From contig WFOJ01000196.1 in the NCBI GenBank assembly GCA_015488125.1, forward strand, positions 1-5,899: DNA of 5,899 nucleotides, read 5' to 3'. The notes beneath the pieces are model-generated. The model was not told the origin of the DNA, did not search any database, and was given only the letters and a program-made list of their open reading frames with translations. The position numbers and the translations under genes were made by a program. Below, in pieces: positions 1 through 5,893 of this stretch (position 1 is its first letter; each line of letters starts with the position of its first letter). The DNA comes from Mariprofundaceae bacterium (GTDB lineage: Bacteria; Pseudomonadota; Zetaproteobacteria; Mariprofundales; Mariprofundaceae).

Positions 1-141
1 CGGTTTGCAGGGCGGAGAGAATTTCCACCCGTTTGATCGAATCAATACCCAGATCCCCATCCAGGGTCATGGATTCATCGAGCATATCGACGGGATAGCC
101 TGTTTTTTCAGCAACAATGCCGAGCAACACGTGGGCCGTTT
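1..141 (-). other. Acyl carrier protein domain 2 (ACP2), cut by the window edge
   Basis: This is the second tandem ACP, with Ser1258 (codon 38-40) in 'DLGIDSIKRVEIL'. It is truncated by the window after 'SALQT'. It differs from ACP1 by two residues over the shared 47: Gly for Asp shortly after 'HVLL', and Leu for Ile at the end of the Ser motif. PUFA synthases usually carry four to nine tandem ACPs, so further copies are likely beyond the edge. Confidence 0.9.
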
Positions 142-3100
142 CCGCCCTCTGCCCTCCGTCCTCTGTCTTCCGCCTTCTGTCCTCTGTCTTCCGGTCACCC
201 AGATATGCGATGATCTGCCCCAGCGTCTGCAACTGGCCCAGGTCTTCCGGCGCGATGACGGGGGCATCGGGCAGTGCGGTTTGCAGGGCGGAGATAATTT
301 CCACCCGTTTGATCGAATCAATACCCAGATCCCCATCCAGGGTCATGGATTCATCGAGCATATCGACGGGATAGCCTGTTTTTTCAGCAACAATGTCGAG
401 CAACACGTGGGCCGTTTTTGCCCTCTGTCCTTCTCCCTCAGCAACTGCCTCGGTTGGTGCTGCGGTTGGTGCTGCGGTTGGTGCTGCGGTTGGTGCTGCG
501 GTTGGTGCTGCGGTTGGTGCTGCGGTTGGTGCTGCGGTTGGTGCTGCGGTTGGTGCTGCGGTTGGTGCTGCGGTTGGCGCTGCGGTTGGCGCTGCGGTTG
601 GCGCTGCGGCTGGTGCTGCGGCTGGTGCTGCGGCTGGTGCTGCGGCTGGTGCTGCGGCTGGTGCTGCGGCTGGTGCTGCGGCTGGTGCTGCGGTTGGCGC
701 TGCGGTTGGCGCTGCGGTTGGCGCTGCGGTTGGCATGGGAACAGCAGATTGTGGCGTCTGACCCTGCATGAGCTGTATTAACTGTTGCGTTGCCTGTTCC
801 TGGGAAGCCAGAAATTGCTCGTGCAGGCGTGCTGTCTGAGCCTGGATCTCCACCAGTGTTTGCCAGGCCTGCGTAGCAGGCGCGGCCAGTGGTGCTGCGG
901 CAGGTGTCGCCGATGCAGGCTGATGAATCGGTGGTTGCGAAGCAGGCATGGCAGGGGTGGGCTCCTTGGGTGATGAAGCAGAAGCTACTGTGGTGCGCGG
1001 TGGACGCGGTGCAGGGGGATGGAAATGATTGGCGCCGCAAAGTGGTATGTGGAGTGATTTTTTATTGCTGGCGACAGGGGCTTCGGGGACATGCGTATCC
1101 CACTGGCTGCCATCGACAGCATACCCCAGCACACTGAGTTTCATCAGCGTGCCAGCCAGTTGGGTAACGGCAGTATCCGGCCGTTCGGGTGTATCCAGCG
1201 CCAGGGTCTGATGCGGGCGGTCGCCGAGAATGGCCGTGACCATCGCGGAAAGGCGGTCATGCGGGCCGAGTTCGATGAAGGTGCGCACACCGTCGGCATA
1301 CATGGCCTCGATTTGTTCGACGAAGGCCACAGGTTTGGCCAGTTGCGCTGCCAGTTGCTGGCGAATGCGATCGCCATCGTCAGGGTAGGGTGCTGCCGTG
1401 CTGTTGGCATAAACAGCAATGCGCGGCGCGTGCATCGTCATGCCTTGCAGCGCTTCATGCATGGGGCTGACGGCGTGGGCCACCATATCGCTGTGGAAGG
1501 CAGCAGCCACATCCAGCCGTTTGCAGGATAGTCCTTCGTCGCGCAACAGTTTTTCCGCCGCAGTAATGGCCGCCAGTGAGCCGGAGAGCACGCCTTGTTG
1601 CGGTGTGTTGCGGTTGGCCAACACGACATCCAACTGATGCTTTTCCATGTGTTGGCGAATCGTCTCCAGCGGCGCCAGTACCGCCAGCATACCGCCTTGT
1701 CCGGCGCTGGCCATGAGCTGACCACGCAATCGAGAGAGACGATACAAATCGGCCAGATCCAGTGTTCCCGCAGTGTACAGGGCAACCAGCTCACCATAGC
1801 TATGGCCAGCGCAGGCATCCGGATGAACGCCAAAGTACCGGAGCAGCACCATGGCAGCGACTTCGACGGCACCGAGTGCCGGTTGGGCATGCTCAGTAGC
1901 GCGCAGGCGTTTGTCAGCCTCCTCGGCGGTGGTGTATTCGCGGGGATAAATCAGTTCCGACAGCGGCAGCTCATCGGGCCAGTGTTCATCGGCTGCTGCC
2001 AGGGCATTGAAAAAAGCGGGAAAACGCAAGGCATAGCCACGCAGCATATCCGGGTATTGTGCGCCTTGCCCGGGGAACAGGGCAGCCAGTTGGCCGCTGT
2101 CGTGGTGACAGGCAATCATGAATTCGTGATCGGCATGCAGACCCTGGGCAGGCATATGATCCAGTGCTTGCAGCAGGCGTTGCTGCAATGCCTGGCGATC
2201 GGTTGCCGGGGTAACCAGCCAGCCAGCGCGGCACGGCTGCGCAGCGTTGAAGCGACGACGGCAGGCATCGGCCTGGCGACGCAGGGCTGACCAGTCGTCA
2301 TCGTCCGACCATTGTTGCAATTGCTGGCGAAGTTCAGCCTTGTCATCGGCGGAGAGCAGCAGCCATTGCACATCGTGGCCCCAGTCCTCGCCGTGTTTAC
2401 GGTGATCATATTCGCTGAGCAGGCAGTGATAGTTACTGCCACCAAAACCAAGTGCGCTGACCCCGGCATAACGGGGCTGTTTCCCCAGCCAGGGGCGGGA
2501 TTCACGGTTAAGATACAGGGGTGATCGCTCATCCTGTAATTCACGGCGCGGTTGCGTGACCTTGATGGTCGGAGGCAGGATTTTGTGGTGCAGGGCGAGT
2601 GCTGTCTTGATCAGTCCGGCAGCACCGGCGGCCGCTTTGGTGTGACCGATTTGTGATTTGACCGAACCAAGCGCGCACCAGGGTTGACTGGCCTCACCCA
2701 TGATCTGTTGCAGGGCACGCACTTCAATGCCATCGCCGACGCGGGTGCCTGTGCCATGCGCTTCAATCAACCCGACCTGCCTGGCATCAATACCAGCCTG
2801 GGCGTAAGCGCGGGCAATGGCCTTTTGCTGACCCTTGTCATCCGGTTCGTAAATGGCGGCGTTGCTGCCATCGCTGGATGTACCCAGCCCCCTGATGACG
2901 GCATAGATGCGGTCACCATCGCGCTCGGCATCGTTTAGCCGTTTTAACACACAGATGCCAATGCCTTCGCCCAGTGTGGTGCCATCGGCATCGTCGGCAA
3001 AGGGGCGGGCATGGCCTGAAGGCGATAGCGCCGGCGTTTTGCTGAAGCAACTGTACATGAAGACATCGTTGAAGGTATCCACACCGCCGGTGACCACCAT

Positions 3101-3811
3101 GTCAGCGCGGCCCGTGGCCAGTTCCAGCGCCGCCAGGTTTAGCGCTCCCAGCGAGCTGCCGCAGGCGGCATCGACAACGCAGTTGGTGCCGCCAAAATTA
3201 AAGTGTTTGCTGATGCGGCCAGCGACAACGTTGCCCAGCAGACCGGGAAAGGAGTTCTCCTGCCATTGCACATAACTGTCGGCAATGCGGGCAATCACAT
3301 CTTCAGCCGTTGCATCGTCCACACCGGCATCTTTCAGCGCCTGTCGCCAGCGTGGATGACCAAGTCGGGCACCCAACGGAATAACCAGTTCCAGGGCACC
3401 GGTAACACCGAGGATGACACTGACCTGATCCCGGTTGAAGTCCCGTTCCTTGTCATAGCCGGCATCTTTCAGCGCCTGTTCAACGGCCACCAGACCCAGT
3501 AGCTGTGAAGTATCAATGGCCTCAATGGCATTGGGCAGTACCCCGTATTTCATTGGCTCAAAATCAATGGAAGGGAGAAAGCCCCCCTTGTTGCCATACA
3601 CGTGATCAGGCTTTTTGGGGTCGGGGTCGTAAAGTGTGGTCGTATCCCAATGCGTAGCGGGGATGTCAGTGATGCAATCCCTGCCATCGCGGATGTTTTG
3701 CCAGAATTGCATCAGGTTTTCGGCCTGCGGGAAAATGCTGCCAATGCCAATAATGGCCAGAGGGGTGAAGTCGGCCTGTGTGGCCGCAGATGCTGTACCG
3801 CTATGCTTCAA
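1..3811 (-). CDS. pfaA: PfaA-like iterative fatty acid/polyketide synthase, KS-AT-(AAPT)n-ACP-ACP..., 3' part off the window
   Basis: The first 1270 codons of a large synthase are visible, open and in one frame to the window edge. It condenses malonyl units iteratively on ACPs, as in anaerobic PUFA synthases. The domains are KS (about residues 15-465; Cys217, His352 in 'EAHGTGT', His390 in 'GHTKAAAG'), a KS-AT linker, AT (about 575-885; 'FPGQG' 579-583, Ser671 in 'GHSYGE', Arg696, His773 in 'AFHS', where the Phe suggests malonyl choice), and a linker with 'SLHIPLCGANHF' and 'QTARLHEQFLASQEQ', both like PfaA. An (AAPT/AAPA)23 tract (1029-1120) follows, then ACP1 (Ser1166) and ACP2 (Ser1258), each with 'DLGIDSIKRVEI'. 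The TTG start at 3811 overlaps the pfaD stop by 4 nt (TTGA) and has GGAG 8 nt upstream. ATG at 3889 would add 26 residues but lacks a ribosome site. More ACPs and a KR or DH would be expected beyond position 1. The symbol reflects family resemblance; a PfaA-like secondary lipid synthase making a non-EPA/DHA product is equally possible. Confidence 0.93.
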   Translation of the reverse strand, partial: MKHSGTASAATQADFTPLAIIGIGSIFPQAENLMQFWQNIRDGRDCITDIPATHWDTTTLYDPDPKKPDHVYGNKGGFLPSIDFEPMKYGVLPNAIEAIDTSQLLGLVAVEQALKDAGYDKERDFNRDQVSVILGVTGALELVIPLGARLGHPRWRQALKDAGVDDATAEDVIARIADSYVQWQENSFPGLLGNVVAGRISKHFNFGGTNCVVDAACGSSLGALNLAALELATGRADMVVTGGVDTFNDVFMYSCFSKTPALSPSGHARPFADDADGTTLGEGIGICVLKRLNDAERDGDRIYAVIRGLGTSSDGSNAAIYEPDDKGQQKAIARAYAQAGIDARQVGLIEAHGTGTRVGDGIEVRALQQIMGEASQPWCALGSVKSQIGHTKAAAGAAGLIKTALALHHKILPPTIKVTQPRRELQDERSPLYLNRESRPWLGKQPRYAGVSALGFGGSNYHCLLSEYDHRKHGEDWGHDVQWLLLSADDKAELRQQLQQWSDDDDWSALRRQADACRRRFNAAQPCRAGWLVTPATDRQALQQRLLQALDHMPAQGLHADHEFMIACHHDSGQLAALFPGQGAQYPDMLRGYALRFPAFFNALAAADEHWPDELPLSELIYPREYTTAEEADKRLRATEHAQPALGAVEVAAMVLLRYFGVHPDACAGHSYGELVALYTAGTLDLADLYRLSRLRGQLMASAGQGGMLAVLAPLETIRQHMEKHQLDVVLANRNTPQQGVLSGSLAAITAAEKLLRDEGLSCKRLDVAAAFHSDMVAHAVSPMHEALQGMTMHAPRIAVYANSTAAPYPDDGDRIRQQLAAQLAKPVAFVEQIEAMYADGVRTFIELGPHDRLSAMVTAILGDRPHQTLALDTPERPDTAVTQLAGTLMKLSVLGYAVDGSQWDTHVPEAPVASNKKSLHIPLCGANHFHPPAPRPPRTTVASASSPKEPTPAMPASQPPIHQPASATPAAAPLAAPATQAWQTLVEIQAQTARLHEQFLASQEQATQQLIQLMQGQTPQSAVPMPTAAPTAAPTAAPTAAPAAAPAAAPAAAPAAAPAAAPAAAPAAAPTAAPTAAPTAAPTAAPTAAPTAAPTAAPTAAPTAAPTAAPTAAPTAAPTEAVAEGEGQRAKTAHVLLDIVAEKTGYPVDMLDESMTLDGDLGIDSIKRVEIISALQTALPDAPVIAPEDLGQLQTLGQIIAYLGDRKTEDRRRKTEDGGQRAETAHVLLGIVAEKTGYPVDMLDESMTLDGDLGIDSIKRVEILSALQT
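144..192. repeat. Degenerate 7-bp tandem repeat in the ACP1-ACP2 linker
   Basis: Seven consecutive heptamers fit the minus-strand consensus RGARGRC. In minus-strand order they are ggaagac, agaggac, agaaggc, ggaagac, agaggac, ggagggc and agagggc. They encode the charged linker 'RKTEDRRRKTEDGGQRAE' between ACP1 and ACP2, and three units make seven codons, so the peptide repeats every seven residues. Two related heptamers remain at 420-433, just upstream of ACP1, in the equivalent position. The strand is strictly purine-rich with a C in every seventh position. The composition differs markedly from the rest of the gene. Confidence 0.85.
277..417 (-). other. Acyl carrier protein domain 1 (ACP1)
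   Basis: This is a phosphopantetheine attachment domain of about 75 residues. 'AEKTGYP' begins helix 1 and 'DLGIDSIKRVEI' carries the modified Ser1166 (codon 314-316), the exact motif of PfaA ACPs. Its third and fourth helices ('APEDLGQLQTLGQIIAYL') continue leftward to about 196. The coordinates given are the stretch duplicated in ACP2. It follows directly after the Ala/Pro repeat tract. Confidence 0.92.
452..727. repeat. 12-bp tandem repeat, 23 units, coding for (Ala-Ala-Pro-Thr/Ala)n linker
   Basis: There are twenty-three uninterrupted 12-bp units in three variants arranged in blocks. On the plus strand these are 10 x ggttggtgctgc (452-571), 3 x ggttggcgctgc (572-607), 7 x ggctggtgctgc (608-691) and 3 x ggttggcgctgc (692-727). 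In the synthase frame each unit is GCA-GCA/GCG-CCA-ACC/GCC, giving Ala-Ala-Pro-Thr or Ala-Ala-Pro-Ala, residues 1029-1120. Such Ala/Pro-rich stretches are flexible but extended inter-domain linkers; this one separates AT from the ACP array. Because the unit is four codons long, copy-number change alters linker length without shifting frame. Confidence 0.97.
1157..2089 (-). other. Acyltransferase (AT) domain of the PfaA-like synthase
   Basis: This malonyl-type acyltransferase loads extender units onto the ACPs. It opens with 'FPGQGAQYPDML', carries Ser671 in 'GHSYGELVAL' (codon 1799-1801), Arg696 in 'RLRGQ' exactly 25 residues later as in FabD (Ser92/Arg117), and His773 in 'AAFHSDMV' (codon 1493-1495). 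Phe772 before the histidine is the residue associated with malonyl over methylmalonyl choice. Substrate choice is an inference from that residue. The domain ends near 'FIELGPHDRLSAMV'. Confidence 0.9.
2417..3769 (-). other. Ketosynthase (KS) domain of the PfaA-like synthase
   Basis: This is a full-length beta-ketoacyl synthase of the PfaA clade. The nucleophile Cys217 sits in 'DAACGSSLG' (codon 3161-3163), the two catalytic histidines are His352 (codon 2756-2758) and His390 (codon 2642-2644), and their spacings of 135 and 38 are normal for the fold. 'SCFSKTPALS' and 'TLGEGIGI' are typical of PfaA KS domains, and 'GFGGSNYH' closes the domain. All residues needed for decarboxylative condensation are present, so it is an active elongating KS and not a decarboxylating KSQ or the inactive chain-length-factor partner found in PfaC. 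Confidence 0.93.
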
Positions 3812-5418
3812 CTGATCAACTCCATGATGGTTTCGCTGTTTAAGGGTGCCTGGGGAATATGGCCGACATTGATGCCAAGGCTGCGGCATTGTTGCAGGCG
3901 CAGGTTCAAAGCTGCGCCATAGAGCAGGTTCATGGCCACGCAGGTCACCGTTCTGTTCTCCGGGGTGGCGAGAAAGCTGCCATGCGCCCACTCATTGAAT
4001 GCGCCCATGGCCGGGCCGCACCAGATCTGATAATCCATGGTTCGCCGGGGGTCTCCCTGATTGGCCCATACCGGGGACTGCCCCAGATACCAGCGGAAAA
4101 CCAGCGCCATGCGATGCTTGGGGTCGCGTCTGGCACGCGCGATCTGTGCCGGGTCGCGTTGCTGGAAAAAGCTAACGGTTTGCTGCCATACGGTTTCCAG
4201 CGGTAACTGGAAGATGGTGGTTTCCAGTTTGTTACGCTCATCGGCGGGGATGCTTTCCAGGCTGTCGTACTGCCGGTAGAGCTGATAAAGGCGGGCTGCA
4301 CGCATGGGAAACATGGTGCCGCGTTTGAGAACCTGCACGGTTACGCCCATTTCAAACATATCGCCTGAGGGCGCCATGGTGACATCCGCCTGTCGCGTTT
4401 GTGCCAGTAATTGCCGTACGCGATCGCTACTGCCGGATTCAACACATGCCTGATGCACCGTGCCGACAACAATATAGTCCGCTCCCATGCTGAAAGCGGC
4501 AGCGGCGGCTGTAGGTGTGCCAATACCGCCGCCCAGACCAAGGTGCAGCGGTGTGCTGTAGCCGTGTTCGTTTTGCAGGCGGTTTTTGAGCGCCAGCAGG
4601 GTAGGGAAGAGGGTAAGCGCCGGGCGATTATCGGTATGGCCGCCTGAATCTGCTTCGGCGGTGACATCTTCAGCCATTGGAATCTGTGCTGCCAGCGCGG
4701 CCTGTTCGCTGCTCAGATCACCTCGCTGCACCAGTTCGGCCAGCATGGATGCTGGTGGTGGCGCAAAGAATTTGGCGGCGACCTCCTCGCGAGAGACTTT
4801 GCCAATAATGCGATTGGGGGTAATAATGCGACCGCTGGCATCGCGGTGAATACCATGGGTGCGATAACGTACCAACGATAAACGCATATCCAGAAAGGCG
4901 GAGGCCTCGATCAGGCGCACTTCGCGTTTGAGGTACAGATCAACCAGCGCTTCTTCCAGTTGTGGTTCGCTCGGACTGTGAATCAGATTGCAGCCAAAGG
5001 GAATGGCCTTGCCCAGACGCAGTTCGCTGATTGCTGCATCCACTGTGTTCAGCGGCAATCCCGCTGCACCGAAAAAGCCCAGCATGCCAGCGCGTCCCAG
5101 CGCCCTCACCAGGGCCACGGAACTGATCCCCTTGGCCATGGAACCGCCGACATAGGGGTAGCGAATACCCATGTTGAGGCAAAAGCCCCGACTGCCCAGC
5201 GAGGCTGGTGGCACAGGCGGCAGCCAGATGCTTGTTTCATCGCTGCCCGGCGCGGTTGGACTGCGACGAACTGACCACCCTTGTTGCTGGCGCCGGGCGA
5301 GCAACGGCTGGGCCAGTGATTGCAGCATATGGCAAGCCCGGGGGGTATTGGCTGCAACAGCCTGATCGTCCTGCTCTGTTGATGTGGCAACGGCAACAGG
5401 GGATGGGGTATCGGTCAA
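3808..5418 (-). CDS. pfaD: PfaD-family trans-acting enoyl reductase (FMN-dependent, nitronate monooxygenase-like)
   Basis: This complete 536-residue protein matches the usual PfaD length of about 540. PfaD proteins are FMN enoyl reductases of the 2-nitropropane dioxygenase-like TIM-barrel group that work in trans on PUFA and polyketide synthases, reducing selected ACP-bound enoyl intermediates in the cytoplasm. Recognisable segments are 'YVGGSMAKGISS' (residues 89-100), 'GFFGAAGLP' (114-122), 'EADSGGHTDNRP' (255-266), the flavin-phosphate glycine loop 'GGGIGTP' (296-302), 'GDMFEMGV' (352-359), 'LKRGTMF' (364-370) and 'MDYQIWCGPAMGAFN' (461-475). These are hallmark PfaD stretches. The first 70 or so residues are weakly conserved and low in structure. 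The start is TTG at 5418. An in-frame TGA at 5431-5433 rules out a longer protein, and the Shine-Dalgarno match (GAGAG, 9 nt away) is weak. ATG at 5328 (residue 31) is the alternative start but has no visible ribosome site. The stop overlaps the start of the downstream synthase gene. The function is firm as a family call; the exact product pathway is unknown. Confidence 0.95.
   Translation of the reverse strand: MTDTPSPVAVATSTEQDDQAVAANTPRACHMLQSLAQPLLARRQQQGWSVRRSPTAPGSDETSIWLPPVPPASLGSRGFCLNMGIRYPYVGGSMAKGISSVALVRALGRAGMLGFFGAAGLPLNTVDAAISELRLGKAIPFGCNLIHSPSEPQLEEALVDLYLKREVRLIEASAFLDMRLSLVRYRTHGIHRDASGRIITPNRIIGKVSREEVAAKFFAPPPASMLAELVQRGDLSSEQAALAAQIPMAEDVTAEADSGGHTDNRPALTLFPTLLALKNRLQNEHGYSTPLHLGLGGGIGTPTAAAAAFSMGADYIVVGTVHQACVESGSSDRVRQLLAQTRQADVTMAPSGDMFEMGVTVQVLKRGTMFPMRAARLYQLYRQYDSLESIPADERNKLETTIFQLPLETVWQQTVSFFQQRDPAQIARARRDPKHRMALVFRWYLGQSPVWANQGDPRRTMDYQIWCGPAMGAFNEWAHGSFLATPENRTVTCVAMNLLYGAALNLRLQQCRSLGINVGHIPQAPLNSETIMELIS
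3820..3823 (-). promoter_or_regulatory. Shine-Dalgarno site deciding the TTG start of the synthase
   Basis: GGAG on the minus strand lies inside the last codons of the pfaD-like gene, 8 nt before the TTG at 3811. This favours the TTG over the in-frame ATG at 3889, which has no purine-rich site. With the TTGA stop-start overlap it suggests that ribosomes finishing pfaD re-initiate on the synthase. Confidence 0.7.
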
Positions 5419-5419
5419 G

Positions 5420-5448
5420 GTTATACGCTCTCAGGAAGCCTTCAGCAA
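5420..5448 (-). promoter_or_regulatory. Candidate sigma70-type promoter before pfaD
   Basis: On the minus strand, TTGCTG (5448-5443) and TATAAC (5425-5420) are separated by exactly 17 nt. Both are near matches to the -35 and -10 consensus. The predicted start of transcription would fall within or just after the TTG start codon, which would not leave room for the proposed TTG start and its ribosome site. Either the promoter is a chance match, or translation begins further in (ATG 5328). This is low-confidence pattern matching only. Confidence 0.3.
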
Positions 5449-5452
5449 GGCT
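5437..5452. other. Perfect 6-bp hairpin before the pfaD start
   Basis: agccttcagcaaggct forms a 6-bp stem with a 4-nt loop, located 19-34 nt upstream of the TTG start on the minus strand and overlapping the candidate -35 element. No T-tract follows on the minus strand. It could influence translation initiation or mean nothing. Confidence 0.3.
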
Positions 5453-5465
5453 GTTGAACTTTTCA

Positions 5466-5502
5466 GATACCGGCCATGATTCGCCTGTGAACGGCTGGTA
5501 TC
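5466..5502. other. Inverted repeat, 10-bp arms with one mismatch
   Basis: Arms at 5466-5475 (gataccggcc) and 5493-5502 (ggctggtatc) pair at 9 of 10 positions across a 17-nt loop. On the minus strand the structure lies downstream of the ABM stop. It has no T-run after it, so it is a poor intrinsic terminator; an operator or chance is as likely. Confidence 0.3.
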
Positions 5503-5535
5503 AGGGGTTTGAACCGGCGCATGTTAAGAATCTTT

Positions 5536-5555
5536 CAGCCTGCGTCCAGCCTGCG
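5536..5555. repeat. 9-bp direct repeat in the ABM-pfaD gap (candidate operator)
   Basis: Two exact copies of cagcctgcg (5536-5544 and 5547-5555) are separated by 2 bp, giving an 11-bp period, about one helical turn. They lie between the ABM stop and the pfaD start. Directly repeated half-sites at helical spacing can bind a regulator, but no known operator is recognised. Confidence 0.35.
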
Positions 5556-5566
5556 GCAGATTGCTG

Positions 5567-5881
5567 CTACGATGCGGCAGTATCGGTGACGCTGCTGAAC
5601 ATTTCCAGTTTTCCCGGCGCAGTGAACATTTCTTTTGCCGTATCGCTGGCACGGGCATGCGCCTGGCGGAAGCTTTCGCTGCGCGTCCAGGCTTCAAATG
5701 ATGCCTTGTCCTGCCAGAAGGTCATCACGATATGCGGCTCCCCGCTGCGTTCCGGACGCAGCACCATGTTGCGAATAAATCCTGGTTGCTGATCAATCAG
5801 GCGACTACGCTGACGAAAGCGTTCCTCAAAAGCCTGCCAATGATCCGGATGAACGCTTAAACGATTCATGGTCACGAACAT
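5567..5881 (-). CDS. ABM-fold monooxygenase, IsdG/HmoA-like probable haem-degrading protein
   Basis: This is a complete 104-residue protein of the antibiotic biosynthesis monooxygenase (ABM, dimeric alpha/beta barrel) superfamily. The family length is about 95-110 residues. It starts at ATG 5881 with a GGAG Shine-Dalgarno sequence 8 nt upstream and ends in TAG. A second in-frame ATG (residue 5) lacks a comparable site. Asn6, Trp65 and His75 fall at nearly the spacing of the Asn/Trp/His triad of staphylococcal IsdG and IsdI (Trp-His 10 apart, Asn-Trp 59 against about 60), and 'NRL' near the N-terminus and 'FEAWTRSESFRQAH' resemble the corresponding IsdG segments. Those enzymes act in the cytoplasm, opening haem oxidatively and releasing iron. 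By inference this protein binds haem or another hydrophobic substrate. There is no signal peptide or membrane segment. It lies 148 nt upstream of the pfaD-like gene on the same strand, so co-transcription is possible but not shown. A tailoring oxygenase role in the lipid cluster is the alternative. Confidence 0.85.
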   Translation of the reverse strand: MFVTMNRLSVHPDHWQAFEERFRQRSRLIDQQPGFIRNMVLRPERSGEPHIVMTFWQDKASFEAWTRSESFRQAHARASDTAKEMFTAPGKLEMFSSVTDTAAS

Positions 5882-5889
5882 ATTTTCTT

Positions 5890-5893
5890 CTCC
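5890..5893 (-). promoter_or_regulatory. Shine-Dalgarno site of the ABM gene
   Basis: GGAG within GGAGAAG on the minus strand, 8 nt before ATG 5881, in an A-rich context. It fixes the start at residue 1 and not at the second Met (residue 5). Confidence 0.7.

Larger units (their letters stand above)
1..417. repeat. Tandem duplication, 276-bp pitch (ACP module)
   Basis: Positions 1-141 and 277-417 are identical at 139 of 141 bases, differing only at 19/295 and 120/396, with an offset of exactly 276 bp (92 codons). Both differences are nonsynonymous, and there is no silent divergence in this stretch. The identity stops abruptly after 141/417, where the two upstream linkers diverge. The repeat continues past position 1, so the total copy number cannot be read here. 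Confidence 0.95.

Noticed and set aside
452..727. A regularly spaced repeat that might be taken for a CRISPR array
   Set aside because: There are no spacers. The 12-bp units are directly adjacent and code in frame for a protein linker.
277..727. The ACP pitch and the 12-bp array are both exactly 276 bp long
   Set aside because: The sequences are unrelated and the equal length most likely reflects chance; no mechanism links them.
5..781. Long plus-strand open frame with Trp-Cys-Cys-Gly repeats
   Set aside because: It is the reverse reading of the 12-bp repeat and ACP DNA. The minus frame gives coherent ACP domains and a typical Ala/Pro linker, whereas this frame has no recognisable protein character.
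438..1040. Minus-strand open frame rich in Ser-Ala-Asn-Arg / Ser-Thr-Asn-Arg repeats
   Set aside because: It is the same repeat read in a shifted frame. The synthase frame through this stretch is continuous with the KS, AT and ACP frame (checked at nine catalytic or motif codons, all in the same phase).
1091..2290. Several plus-strand open frames opposite the AT domain (up to 231 codons)
   Set aside because: They are antisense shadows caused by GC-rich codon use. None shows a ribosome site or a recognisable domain, while the minus strand has an intact AT.
3809..3889. ATG at 3889 as the start of the synthase
   Set aside because: It would overlap pfaD by 82 nt, has no Shine-Dalgarno sequence, and the extra 26 residues look like out-of-frame pfaD DNA. 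TTG 3811 has a well-placed GGAG.
5466..5502. Intrinsic terminator after the ABM gene
   Set aside because: The stem has a mismatch and a long loop, and no T-run follows on the minus strand, so it is kept only as an inverted repeat.
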